Shown one piece after another: positions 33,025 to 44,070 of a DNA stretch of 64,000 bases. The stretch is from assembly GCA_014529385.2 (NCBI GenBank), contig CM043948.1:23984451-24048450 (forward strand). The letters are read 5' to 3'. How positions within the stretch are numbered: the stretch's first letter is position 1; each line of letters opens with the position of its first letter. The DNA comes from Adiantum capillus-veneris. Lineage: Eukaryota > Streptophyta > Polypodiopsida > Polypodiales > Pteridaceae. The position numbers and the translations under genes were made by a program. The notes beneath the pieces are model-generated. The model ran no database searches. It was not told the DNA's origin and saw only the letters and a list, made by a program, of their open reading frames with translations.

Positions 33025-36000
33025 TCATACGAGCACAAGCCTCCATTGGGATGCAAACACATTACGGAGAACTTCACCATTGTCTTGAACCATTGTAAAG
33101 TCTCTCTCATCTGTTGGGGTTTCTCTCGATGTACAAGAAATAATCTTACATACTACATTTGTTGGGATATCACATATTCTCACATGTTTATCTATTAGGT
33201 AGGTCTCTCCATCCGGAAGGGTATGTTGTGACAATAAAGGCAATAATGCATGGCAAGTTGCACATGTAATGGTAACCCTAGGGTCAACCATGAATGTTTT
33301 GGTGCAACAATGTGGACACCAAATTCGTGGTGTCTCATGAAATCGGACTCGAGACCTGCCATGTTGATGTTTCCTTCGCAATATACCAGTCATGTGAGCT
33401 CGCTTTGTTGGTTGGGATGTCCCTGCTTCATAAACCTCTATATTTGGCTCCACTTCTTGTGGCCTCTTCCCATGCCCAAGTCTTGTTTGAGTCACATGTG
33501 CTTGTATTTGCCGTATACTTCCTCTCATAGGCATCTCAATCACCTTCGGTGGCGAGGTCTTTAGTAAGGTATCCTTGCAATTGTTGAGTTCACGTAACAA
33601 GACTGCTTTTTGAGCCGGATCATTGTCCTTCAAGCCTTCTTCAATCCTTGTAAGTATGCTTCTGACCTCACTTACACATTTCAAGACCTCATTATCATCA
33701 ACCCCATCCTCAATTGAGTTGCCTGCGAAATATTCATTGATATCTTCTGTGTTCTGGAGATCTTAATCAACGGCATGCTCATTATCCATAGTTGGAATGA
33801 AGGGATACAAGTGTGGAAAGTACTTTTTTATGATTAGGTGAAGTGCATATAGGTGTTTACACCCCCTTGCCCAATCTGGGCAATCACAGTAGTTGCATTG
33901 CATGCTCACATGATGCCAGTGGTTTGTATTACAAATACTTCGAACCTTGAATAATAGTGTCATCTCATTCACAATTTCCAACGTGGAAGGATCACCCGCA
34001 TACAGTTGTAGTATTTTCTCCCCACCATGTAATCGCATAGTGTGTTGCTTTGAAGAGCCCCGGATGTTGTAGCGGCCCAAGTCAACTAGAGTAACAATAC
34101 CAAATCAAGTTTAGGGTTCCTCTTTCATAACAAAGAGAGAAATCAATCCATGAGGGCTAGTCTTACCTATTTCTTGTTTTTGTTTGAAGAACTCTAATAA
34201 AGTACCACCCATTCTAGTGCCAGTTGTTGAATCACCCACAATAGCATGCAAGAGATCCACAATCGATCTATTGATCCACGTCTAATAAGGTATACTTTAT
34301 GTATTGCCACAATCTCTCCACTAAGTTGGTAGTGTCAACATTTCCATAGTTGAATAAACGACCAAAATTGGGCCATCTTTTGCGCCATGGGCAGTCACAT
34401 CCACACCAACCATTTGTCACATACCTCTGCACATTAACATGAGCTGCATAGTGTTGAAGAAGTTCTTGGTAGTGATTCTCAAATTCTACCTCGTTGAAGG
34501 CATGCATAAGTGTTGTCATTGATGAATAAAGACGATCTTGGATCTCCTTTGGTACCTACATATACAAGAACAATTGGTTATCAAGGTGCACAGAGACCCA
34601 CACATGCATTGCATTCACAAAGAAGAGTCCACAAACCTTTGGAAGAAGATTTTCCACCCATGCTTTCTTTGTGTGGAACCAACACACAATAATGTGGCAA
34701 AAACGTTGCTCTCGGGGTCCCGTTTCATAAGAATGCCAACAATATTCATCTCCATTGATGACCTTTGAGAATGCTTCAAGCTCTAAAGCAGATTTGTCAA
34801 TGACAAGGGCGGTAGGTCTAACATTCCCCATTCTAGATAGGATTGTAGATAATGTTATCTCGAATGCTATCCTCTCATGGTCTGAGCTTGGGTCATTAGA
34901 GCACATCATAAACCAAATTGGAATACCCACACCATGTTGGTTTGGCAAGACAGCGGCATATAGTGGTAGCCCAAACGCATTCGTCTTAAAAGTGCTATCA
35001 ATAGCCCATGAGTTATGCCGAGAGAATCGCATAGCCATTTCCAACATCCATTGGTCTTGAATGATAAGAATAAAGGGCTTTTCACTGCCATTTGTTGCAT
35101 GAGGATTGTAAGGTTGGTAGTAGCACACCTACATGTTTTCACAAAAAAAAGCTTCAATAGGCATTATGCTCAAACAACTTTTGGTCACTACAACTCTCAT
35201 AAACAAGCACAAAATATTATGGATACCTTTCCCTACTTCTTTAGCATTGTAGCCTCGGTCAACATACATGTCCAATCATCCCTATAAAGTTTTCCTTGGA
35301 GCACAAAATGAGAAGTATACCTAAAATGCATTAGTTTCACCACTAGAAATTACAAAGTGTACTTGAATCAAAGAGATAGCCCAGTAAATACCTTGATTTC
35401 GTATTTGAAATGACATCATTGAAACTTCCCTTTGTATCATAAAGAATCTGAAGGTCACTTGATCAACGGAAGAAGACCGTTCATAATGTAATTGCTCTTT
35501 TGATAAGGACATCTTTGCAACACTTCGTGCATTGCCAACATCAAAAAGATCTTCCATACAACACTCAATCACATTTGGGTGGACAGCTAAGTGGTATAAA
35601 TCCTCATGACTACCAGGGGTATGTCCTTCATGAAGAGGAAACAACAAAATGGATGCCTTTTTGTTACCATCAAAATATTCTACTTTGACTTTGAAAGGGC
35701 ATCCACACTTCTTTGTTTTTCTAAGCCACTTTTGGGTACCTTTATTATGGGGTTGTCCACCTCTATGACAAATGTAATCAATAGTGGTCTTAGAGATACC
35801 ATGGTTCTTACTGGAACGGACCATAACAAGCCTCACTTTATGCTCAACCATAATATCCACCAAAGCTGCTTTTAGTTCTGATACATCTACACTTTTGTGC
35901 TGCGGAAAGCGCACATATGTATGCTTTCTTTTGGCACTATTGCATGCCTCTAAGTATTCCTTCCATCTGTTACACTCACAAGCACTGAGAAGGTCCTTCA

Positions 36001-36551
36001 CATAGTCAAGTGGAATCCCATGTCTTCTAATGTCCACACACCACTCTAGCTTGATCGTTCTAATGGTATCTTCTATCCTCAAGTGATTTTGTTCATACCC
36101 CTTTGTGTGACAACCTTGGACAATGTTCCCCCATTCTTCGAGATAAGATATCTTGAGCTTTGAAGATGATGAGGGTAAACAAAGATAACTCATGCCATCT
36201 TCAGGTTGTCCCAAGCACAAACCTTCCTTCGTTTTTCTCCATCTACCCAAATCTAGCACCCCTCTAGTATCACAAGCTTTAAGAGCTACCAAGGTGATTA
36301 AAGTGTCATCCCTAATCACATTCTTCATCAACTCATAAGTACTCCTTTCAAAAGAATAGAAAATAGGAGAAACATATGCTAGTGGATCGAAGGAAGGTAA
36401 CCTTGTTTGTGTCCTCCGTGATATGACTTCATCACCTTCAAAGGAGCTCGGAGAGTACTAGCTTGATCACATGTGTTGCTACTGCTTGAGTCACTCTCCC
36501 ACTCTAGGTCCGATATAATCTCATTGCCCGCATGGTCTTCAAGTGATTCCA
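33025..36551 (-). pseudogene. MULE transposase, FAR1-like with SWIM zinc finger
   Basis: Minus-strand blocks in order: start near 36,551 (MESLEDHAGNEIISDLEW); an N-terminal FAR1-like DNA-binding region at 36,331-35,321 (KKCGCPFKVKVEYFDG with a later HEGHTPGSH, a zinc-binding pattern); transposase core at 35,128-34,560 with WAIDSTFKTNAFGLPLYA (first Asp), ALVIDKSALELEAF (second Asp) and IIVCWFHTKKAW; then 34,519-34,268 with NVDTTNLVERLWQYIK (probable catalytic Glu); the SWIM finger CDCPDWARGCKHLYALHL at about 33,900-33,840; and a C-terminal CxxC..CxxC ribbon near 33,300-33,230. The protein would cut and join the MULE ends. Introns are probable between blocks, but a frameshift near 36,410 and an in-frame TAA at about 33,764 show decay. 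Confidence 0.85.
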
Positions 36552-36574
36552 TATTGTAGGAAGCTGAGTTTAGT

Positions 36575-36995
36575 TCACTCTTAGTTCATCCTTAGTTTAC
36601 CTCTGTGAACCCACATTACAGGCGAGGCCCAGTTCACCACTAGTTTACCCTTAGTTCACCCCTAGTTCACTATGGTGAAGTACAAAAACCTTAGTTTACC
36701 TCTAGTTCACCCTAGTTTACTGTTAGTTCACTAATTTCAAAGCTCTCTCTCCTCACTATACATGCACATTAGAGTCCCCCTATGTGAAGGTTTGGCTTTT
36801 TAAAATGTGCCTTCTCAAAGTAATAATGATTGCCCTTTAACTATCCTTGGATTATGTGCAAATCTACTTTTCAAGCCTAGTTTACCCCAAGTTCACCTCC
36901 AATCATTAATCAATCTTCCTAAAAAGACGTGCAATTTTCTTTTCCACCCCAGTTCACCCCTAGTTCACCATATCCTAGTTCACCCCTAGTTCACC
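36575..36995 (-). repeat. Inverted array of TAGTTCACC repeats, right of the transposase gene
   Basis: Units of CCCTTAGTTCACCCCTAGTTCACC, the reverse complement of the array at 32,270-32,870. The array starts just upstream of the transposase start codon and ends some 55 bp from the right MULE end. Confidence 0.85.
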
Positions 36996-37050
36996 GATTC
37001 GCCGGACGGCTAGGATTACGTTTCGCTTCCCGCTTTCCTTTCCCACCATA

Positions 37051-37090
37051 GATCCCCTCTGGAATCCAGCCGTGCCACATAGTGACGAGG
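37051..37090 (-). repeat. Right terminal inverted repeat of the MULE
   Basis: Reverse complement of 17,360-17,399 with one mismatch. The flank is G(10)AGT, against GGGGGGAGT on the left, so the G run of the target duplication has probably expanded. Confidence 0.85.
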
Positions 37091-37102
37091 GGGGGGGGGG
37101 AG

Positions 37103-37560
37103 TGCTAGAAGATTCCAACCACAAACATTGACTTTATGAAATTATGTAAAATTCCCGTCTATTTGAAGAAGTCTTTTCAATTTTCGTACTATTTTGAGTA
37201 ATCAGGCTCGTGGAGCTTCCAACTTGTATTAACTTCAGAGATGTGACGGCGTCTTGAGTGTCAAGCGCCTCAGAACTCATTAGGAGACTTGGTGACCTAA
37301 GTATAAAGGTCAAAGGCTTGTAATTTTGGAAGGAGGATTATTATTGTTAAGTGATAAGGTTTGGAGTGAAGAGAGTGTACGTACTTGCTTCCCTCTCTCT
37401 GTGTGTATCTTATCCACTCGCACCGCACCGCTCGCACATCACATTTGCAAACGAAGACCACCAGCGCATTAGCCTCGCCCAGAGCTACGCATCCATACCG
37501 AGCATCACCAACATCACGAAGGAACGAGAGCGGTCGCCTACAAGCTTCCAGGTGAGTTTC
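37103..37560 (+). repeat. 3' LTR of element G (start; end not defined)
   Basis: After the restored polypurine tract the sequence starts TGCTAGAAGATTCC, the expected TG of an LTR. A TATA-like AAGTATAAAGGTC lies about 200 bp in (37,300), followed by CT-rich and GCACCGC-rich sequence like a transcript leader. There is no second LTR in the window to compare with, so the 3' limit is a guess; the end could lie anywhere up to about 38,300. Confidence 0.5.
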
Positions 37561-39989
37561 TGACCAAACCGTAGGTCGCAATCGGCTGCCATCAGATGCT
37601 GTAGGATCCCCTCGCTTAGGAGCATCTATTAGGTGCGTGCGGCACTGATTTTGATGACCTGCATTTTTAGCTACTGTAGAAAATCGCTTTTTCTGCACAA
37701 AGTAATTTTTGTGATTTGATGATATGATTGTGTTTCCAGTAGTTGTGGGATATATGTCTTCAAGTTTGGTGCAATTCCAACATCGTTTGCTTCCAGTAGT
37801 TGTGGGATATATGTCTTCAAGTTTGGTGCAATCCAACATCGTTTGCTTGAGATTTAGGGTGGATTAGTGTGTGAAGACCTAGTGGGAAAACCGGAGATAG
37901 AGCGTGATTTAGGAAACGATTCAACTTTAGACTAGCAAAACATTGTGGCAACCTCTTGGCGTGCCTCCATGCCCTAGCCGTACTCACCAGCACCTTGGAT
38001 AGACATTTTGTTTGATTTTCGACCTTAGGGAGTGATAGGTTGTGATAAGGGAATACCCGCGTAAAGCATGAAACAGTGCGGTTTCCCCTGTGCTTGAGTG
38101 GAGTCGGGAGGACCCTTGCTTGTGAAGAACAAGCCAGGCGGGAGGACTCTTGGCGTGCCTCCATGGTAGGTGAGGTGTAGAGGCCACCCCGCCTGGCTTG
38201 TTCTTTCCGAGCTTCATTTCTTGATGCTCCCACGGAGGACCCTTCCTTGTAACCTTTAGTTTACATGCTGATCTTGTCAATGTGTGTAAATGGATGAATG
38301 GCTCCAGGAGTTTGCTAACTAGACCACGGAGGCTGAAGATTTGCGGGCCCCGACTAAGTGCGTTGCGGAACCGCATTCAAGTGCTCCTACCAAGCCACTC
38401 CTACAGAACCTGGGATGTGTGCACTCCACCCGACTAACCAAAGACAACGGTCTACATCGCAGTCCTAACATGTCTGATGAGTGGTAAACTCATAATCTAG
38501 GACTGAATCGGAGTGTTCAGCGGAGGTTTTCCCCTAGACGAGCTTGAGGTGAGCTAGCACATACCTCTGGACAAGCTCTTCACACCAAATGATTGTTTCA
38601 GTTTGGCTGTGAAATTGCATAAAAGCATGAACTTCACGGAGTTGAAGTATGATGTTGGTGACTTTAGGGCCCATATTTCTTTACGAAGTCACCAACTTGT
38701 GTGATTTGGTCAGCCGAGCCTCCACATGACCTTTACACTAGTGATATTTGACCTTAAATTTAGGATCCAGAATTTGGTAGTAGACACCAAATGGTTGGTG
38801 TTGGAATGCACACCATAGAGGTCAAATTTGTTACTTAGGAAAGGTAACAGGAACATTATACATGACATATGTTTATATAATGTTTTTATACCAAACCTAC
38901 TCGGAGGTTGAGGTTATTAGGTACGTAGATACCTATACAAGCCTTTAAAAACTAGTGAAACTCCAAAGTATCAGTTACTCTATATAAATTGGTTGCTTAA
39001 GAGGTTTTTGTATACATCCGTCATGGTGAAACGTCCATCTTTAATGTACAATGACGACATTTTTCAGATTAACTTAATCCATAGAGATTAAGTGTTAATC
39101 CGTAGAGATTAAGCATAATGTTCACATGAAACATGCGTATGACTTGTATGTGTGTTGATGTTTGCTAGTTACCAATCATAGTTAGGTAGAGATTGCCACT
39201 TGCGCAGACAAGTAGGTAGTTTGTGCCATATGATTAGGAGGTAGCAAAATACAACGGTAGGTACTCTTCATAGCATATCCACGGGAACGTTCTTATGGTG
39301 TGGTCATCACGAGGTACTGTGATGAATCTAACCACCATGAATTTATCTGCAAATTTGTACACTTGATTACTTTGTGTGGTTTCAAGCAACTTAGCAGCTT
39401 TGTAAAAAGCTATATCACTATCCGTAGTTTGATAGTGATGGAGTTAGTAGATTGGCTTGGATGTATGTAATTGCACTGGAATTAAAAACCACAGTATTAT
39501 GCATTACACATATATATGTTGTGCGTAGACACAAGTTACTACAGATTTCCGTGTAGCACGTAGCTTGCTAGACCTCATGTTTTTTAGGACAAAAACCTTT
39601 TTGAAAAGGAGGAGAAACGGGAACAAGGCATTTGACTCGCACAAGATTGACACATGGTATGGTGTCACTAGAGATCTCTAGAGTTGTATGAGTTGGTAGG
39701 CAGGTACAACGTGATATAGAGATGAGGTTATGGTTGGATAACCTATCATAGTGTATATGTTGCCTTTCGTCATAGGATACATTACTAAATAGGGTGTAGT
39801 CTCTAATTATGTATCTGTAGTGACCTACTTCCTGGTTAGCCGTAGAGCTAATGCAAAAGGTTATATTTGGAAGGCCAAGGTGCAAGAAGGTGTGCCAATA
39901 CTTCCCGGTGCACTGAGTTGCACTAGGACTAATGCACAAAGTTGCATGTCCAGATATAGTGTTGCAATGCAGTAGGAGTAAATATGAGG
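37561..39989. other. Intergenic, no gene recognised; one 57-bp duplication
   Basis: TTCCAGTAGTTGTGGGATAT and what follows occur twice in tandem with a period of 57 bp (37,734-37,847). A GGCGGGAGGACTCTTGGCGTGCC block near 38,140 echoes CTCTTGGCGTGCCTCCATG near 37,953. ATCCGTAGAGATTAAG recurs near 39,080-39,110. Part of it may be decayed gypsy interior upstream of the integrase remnant, but I find no reverse transcriptase motif. Confidence 0.45.
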
Positions 39990-40720
39990 ATTAGTCCACA
40001 TATATAATTGGATGTTCCTCAAGGGAAATGAAAAATCATTTCCATGAGATCCACTACCATATTACCCAATAAGTCGAGGAACTAACTTGATATGGGTGGT
40101 TATGGATAGAAATAAAATGACAAAGTTTATTGTCACAAAGAAATTGGTTAGATGCCATGATTGGCAGAAACTCTTTATTGCAAATCTCTATGAGCTATAT
40201 GGCCTGCCCGCAGATATAGTAACAGATAGAGAAAGGATTAATAGTTCTTTTTGAAGGGAAATCTTCAAAGCTGGATACTACTCTGAGTATGAGTATTGTA
40301 GATCATCCGTAGTTCGATGATCAAACCATAAGAGTTAACCAAATTCTAGAGAACATGTTGCGTCCTTATTTCGTGACTGGATTTATACCATTTGATGGTG
40401 TCCAGTTGAAATCTCCTATGGTTGTAGGCCGTGATAAGGAGATGTATGCTCTGGGCGGCAAGCAAGAGCAGTGGTAGCGCAAAGGATCGCGCTAAAGGGA
40501 GTAGAAGTAACCATTGAAGGAGGTGAATTTGTGTTCTGAAACTTTCTATGTAGTCAGAAACCAATAAAATCCTTAAAGAGATTGGGAACGTAGCATATAA
40601 ACTTGAGTTACCGTAGAGTTCTCAAGTATATCTCGTCTTTCACATTAGTAAACTAAGGAGGTCAGTTTACAGGTTGGAGAACGTAGTTTTCTCCATAGAT
40701 TGGTGCATCTAATTGAATCA
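39990..40720 (+). pseudogene. Ty3/gypsy integrase remnant
   Basis: Pieces of a plant gypsy integrase can be read across several stops and frame changes: MVVMDRNKMTKFIVTKKLV (family: VVVDRLTKMAHFIPTKK), LYGLPADIVTDRE (family: LHGLP..IVSDRD, with the second catalytic Asp), a decayed RTLE-like part, and near 40,600 the C-terminal GNVAYKLELP followed by VYLVFHISKLRR, the usual HPVFHVS. The order and strand agree with the LTR at 40,924-41,230. The rest of the polyprotein is missing or unrecognisable. Confidence 0.78.
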
Positions 40721-40878
40721 ACATGGATACCACATGATCCGGAAGGGATCTAAGGTATTGAGATAGTACCTGGAGGTACTAGTTATGTGGACAGATGTAG
40801 ACGCAAAACTTGCTACTTGGATACACCATAGTGCGTTTGCCTTTATGTTCCCCATTTGTTTCCAAGGAAGAAAACTCT

Positions 40879-40883
<5 letters not shown>

Positions 40884-40920
<37 letters not shown>
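40884..40920 (+). repeat. 37-G homopolymer at the gypsy polypurine tract
   Basis: An uninterrupted run of 37 G, preceded by CTTTTTA and followed three bases later by the LTR start. Plant gypsy elements have a purine tract such as CTTTTTAAGGGGGGAG at this place, so the run looks like an expanded polypurine tract. The true length may differ because such runs are hard to sequence. Confidence 0.85.
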
Positions 40921-40921
<1 letters not shown>

Positions 40922-40923
40922 AA

Positions 40924-41230
40924 TGTCACGTAGCCTGTAATGGTTGTGACCTAGACCACCCACCCTCTAGCCGTAGAGCTACGAGGGTGGAGTTTAGGGG
41001 GAGACCGCCCGGGCCGGAGTGCTTGGGCGGCCAGACCAATGTGGACGGCAGGCCACACTTATATATTGGTCCTCGGTGAAGGGAAACATCACCAGTCTCA
41101 CGGTTGGGTGGAGAGCAGTCGGTCTACCTCTCTCATTTGTAGTGTGTGTTGAGTGCACGTCCGAAGCGGCGTGGCTATGCCCGTAGTGGTGTAGTGCAGA
41201 TGCTCGTGTAGTTGTTACACGCATCTGACA
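40924..41230 (+). repeat. Ty3/gypsy 3' LTR (307 bp)
   Basis: Starts TGTCACGTAGCCTGTAATGG and ends ACGCATCTGACA, so the ends form a TGTCA/TGACA inverted pair, typical of plant gypsy LTRs. The purine tract and integrase remnant lie directly upstream. A TATA-like TATATATTGG is near 41,060. A diverged copy is at 1,178-1,420. Confidence 0.82.
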
Positions 41231-42685
41231 ATTCTAATGTAGAAGGAACCTTTAATCTAATACCTATGTTTTTGCTAGATCTTAAATTAATAGGTGCACA
41301 TAATGCGCTCACTCTTTTCTCACTTGATTGCTCCTTTTTAGCTTGGAAGCTCTTTGATCACTTAGATGAGATTGGTTTTGATTTTTGATCTTTCATTTTG
41401 ATATGATTGATGTTTACTTTGTTTAATTTTTTTTCATTCTTTTTAGATTGTAAGGATGATTGAAATTGCTTTACACCAGTATTGCAATTGAAGGGAATTA
41501 TGTGCTTTACCTACTCTTTGGAGCACAGATTAACATTTCTCTGCAGCTCAGATTGACAACTCTCTACAGCTCAGATCAATAACATATGACTGCTCAATTT
41601 GAAAGTACAGAGTGCTCCACGGTATCCCCTTAGCCTCTAGAGTATGATTTTATCCTCTGATGTCAAATTCCTCATATTTTTACTTGTTGATATGAGATAA
41701 CTAGGTCACTACTGATATGAGATAATGACAGTTGTATTCTACAATGTCAGATTTTGCAAGTCTGTCTGGACCAAAAAAACCTTAGTCCATTTAAGAGATG
41801 AGTATCTCTGATGATTCACATGGTTTTTTAATTTTAAAACAAATGGGGGGTCCTACTAGCATAAGAACACCCACACATACACGTGCAAGTTGAGATGCCT
41901 GGACTTTGGACATGGAGAGGGTGTGAAACTTGGAGACTTCCCTTTGATAGCTCATCAAGCCGTATTTCCCGTTCCAAAAGGGGACTTGTTGATGGCCCAA
42001 GTGCTCTTGGAGGGGTGGGGGGTTGTTCAATGTATCTTCAAAGGATTGGTTATTGATACTCCCATGTAGCAGGTCCTTTCACATACTCTTGACTCACAAG
42101 CTCTTTCTAACCGCTAGCTACTCGGATGGACACTTACCTGCTCCTTTACACATATATGTAGCGCATGTGACAGCCTTGGAAGCTTGCTAAAATTTAAAGT
42201 ATTGTGATCCTTGTACTAGGATGATTAAAGTTTGAGTATCCCAAAATCAACTTCTCTCCCAATCCACACACAATCTTTCCCTCTCAATAAGTTGGCCCAA
42301 TAGGCACACATCAAGGGCGTTTGATGTTTCAAGCAACCCACCTACACCTGCAAGCACTTGGGGTAGGGTTTGATTAATCGCTTGATTGAATTAAACCTCA
42401 ATCGGTTTGGATATACAATTTGGTGCTTCTTTTTTGTGCTTGTTGTGACATTTGCAAGGCTTTCCACTCAAGGTACTAAGAGCTTCTTTGGGGTCAGGCA
42501 GTTGGGCCTAGTCTTTAATCCCCATTAATTGCTTGGTGATATCGCAAAAGTGAGCTAGTAATGGTTGAGACAGTGTCCCCCTCTTACCTCTGTTATGACT
42601 CTCAAGGTAAGCTTGTAACCTGGCTCATTGGCATCGGTGTTGATTGGGTGTGCGAACATGGAGGCTCATTGCCAACAGTCCCATC
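41231..42685. other. Intergenic, nothing recognised
   Basis: AT-rich sequence. CTCAGATTGACAACTCTCTACAGCTCAGATCAA near 41,547 contains a small internal repeat (CAGCTCAGAT). No gene was found. Confidence 0.4.
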
Positions 42686-42688
42686 TTA

Positions 42689-43092
42689 GGTTGGTTTCAC
42701 AAGGGGGCGGTGGAAGAAGCGCTTTAAAACACCATTTTCCAGGTGGAAGAAGGGTTTCTTGTGTGCTTCCACCACCCTCCTATTCACACAGAAGCGGAAT
42801 GGGGGAGAGTGTAACCAACAACGAAAATAATAAAAAAATATCAAAAGTTAAACGCTGCCACAATGGGCTGGACACATGCGAACATGGAACTGGATCAGCT
42901 GATGTGGAGGGTGGAAGAAAGCATAGGCGAGGGGGCGGGGGTCGGAAGAGAAACAAAGGTTTTCTTCCGTGAGGTGGCACCCTTTTTCCTCTCTTCCGCC
43001 ACCTCATGTGAATGCTTCTATCCAATTTCGCATGCACTGATTGGTTTAGTGTCACTTTTTGTTCACTTCTGCCGCGTCTTGTGAAACGGGCC
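42689..43092. mobile_element. Tourist-like MITE (PIF/Harbinger type), 404 bp
   Basis: Ends are imperfect inverted repeats: left GGTTGGTTTCACAAGGGGGC, right (reverse complement) GGCCCGTTTCACAAGACGCG, followed on both sides by GC(G/A)G(T/C)..GAAG similarity. The flanks are TTA on both sides (42,686-42,688 and 43,093-43,095), the target duplication typical of PIF/Harbinger elements. The interior has further inverted GTGGAAGAAG/CTTCCACC blocks and no coding sequence. Confidence 0.65.
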
Positions 43093-43277
43093 TTAATGTA
43101 CTTTGAGATAGCCCACGACCTCTCTTTCAAGAAACCCGTCTATGCTATCAAGAAACCCGTCGACAAGCTTGTCATTTGCATTGTAACTTTAAATTCTACT
43201 CTAATAAGGAAAAAAAGAAGAAAAACAAGGTGAGGGATCATGAGGGCCTGCCAATGGAAGGATTTGTGGAGATGATT

Positions 43278-44070
43278 TTAGGAAGTAGGAAGAGGGGAGC
43301 ATTGGAATGTGTTTTTGGAGTTTAGTGGGAGCAGTAAGTAAATAATCGAGTGGTCTGACCAGAATGAAAAGTTAGTGCCTGTTGTTATGTTAGTGAAGGA
43401 ATTTGTAGTCCAAATGTGATCCAAAGTTGAATTGTAGATTGTTGTGGTTTGGGTTATATGTTGTGGCATGTTGTGTGTGGAGAGAAGGTTAGAAAGTGCA
43501 AGGTATTCAGGTGTTTGGTATTTAGCATTGATGTTGAAGTCACCGAGTAAAATGGTAGGGGTGTGTTGGAGGTGAGGTGTGAGTAGTGTGGTCAATGTTT
43601 GCAGGAGCAAGGGAAGTGGAATTGAGGGTCTGCGTTACAATGTTATTAGGGTTATTGGTGGATTATGTGGCGTGCTGAGGAGCGCTATAATGCATTCTAT
43701 TTCATTCGTGGAAATGATGTTGTGGTGTTGTAGATGTATGTTTTTTTTTAATGTGAAGAGGGATACTCCCATGGGGCCAGTTGTTTGAGTGTGAGTGTAA
43801 CCGTTTATGGCCACTGTGTTAGGATGTCGTAGTTTTGTTTCTTGGAGACAAAGAATGTGGGAGGCCATTAAGCTATTATCATGAATAAGGTTGTTGTGGT
43901 GTTTCTTTAGGGACACAATGTTAAGAGATTGTATTATCAAGTGATTTCCGCGCAAAGAGTGGAGGTCAAGCTGTGTAGGTTGCCAAGTGGCATGTGTTTT
44001 GAGGCGGTGTAACTCAATTAGAACTGTTTGGTCTACTTTAATATGGTTGGAAGCTGTCCTGTACCACATA
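43278..44070 (-). pseudogene. AP-endonuclease domain of the Helitron (C-terminal part)
   Basis: Reading down from about 44,060: LIELHRLKTHATWQPTQLDL, then LIIQSLNIVSLKKHH, SHILCLQETKLRHPN (catalytic Glu), and after a frame change near 43,620 TILLGDFNINAKYQ (Asp and Asn), STLDHIW and FWSDHSIIYLLL (Asp-His). These are the motifs of the exonuclease-endonuclease-phosphatase fold used by LINEs and by the C-terminus of some Helitron proteins; the upstream LIELHRLK..ATW segment is the join I know from Helitron helicase-endonuclease fusions. The helicase that should precede it is missing, replaced by LTR-element sequence at 44,071-44,922. A LINE origin is the alternative. Confidence 0.65.

Larger units (their letters stand above)
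17360..37090. mobile_element. Composite MULE with Ulp1-like and FAR1-like genes, 40-bp TIRs
   Basis: The ends are inverted repeats of 40 bp with one mismatch (17,360-17,399 and 37,051-37,090, each starting CCTCGTCACTATGTGGCACG from outside inwards). Flanks are GGGGGGAGT on the left and G(10)AGT on the right, fitting a 9-bp Mutator-type target duplication in which the right G run has grown. Between the ends lie a Ulp1-type protease gene on the plus strand and a MULE transposase on the minus strand, arranged towards each other, plus two later copia insertions of about 5.2 kb each. Without these the element would be about 9.3 kb. MULEs carrying Ulp1-like genes are known in plants (the Kaonashi group). 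It inserted at the 3' LTR junction of element G. Confidence 0.75.

Noticed and set aside
17366-37084. CACTA (En/Spm) transposon, because the inverted repeat contains CACTATGTGG
   Set aside because: The inverted repeat extends six bases outward of CACTA on both sides, the 3-bp flanks do not match as a direct repeat, and the transposase is MULE-type, not CACTA-type.
37297-37839. 180-codon minus-strand open frame after the MULE
   Set aside because: It covers the 57-bp tandem duplication and the probable LTR leader, has no known motif, and lies antisense to the LTR promoter.
43278-44070. Endonuclease domain as part of an independent LINE
   Set aside because: No reverse transcriptase lies next to it, and the segment before the domain fits the helicase-endonuclease join of Helitrons on the same strand as Rep; kept only as an alternative.
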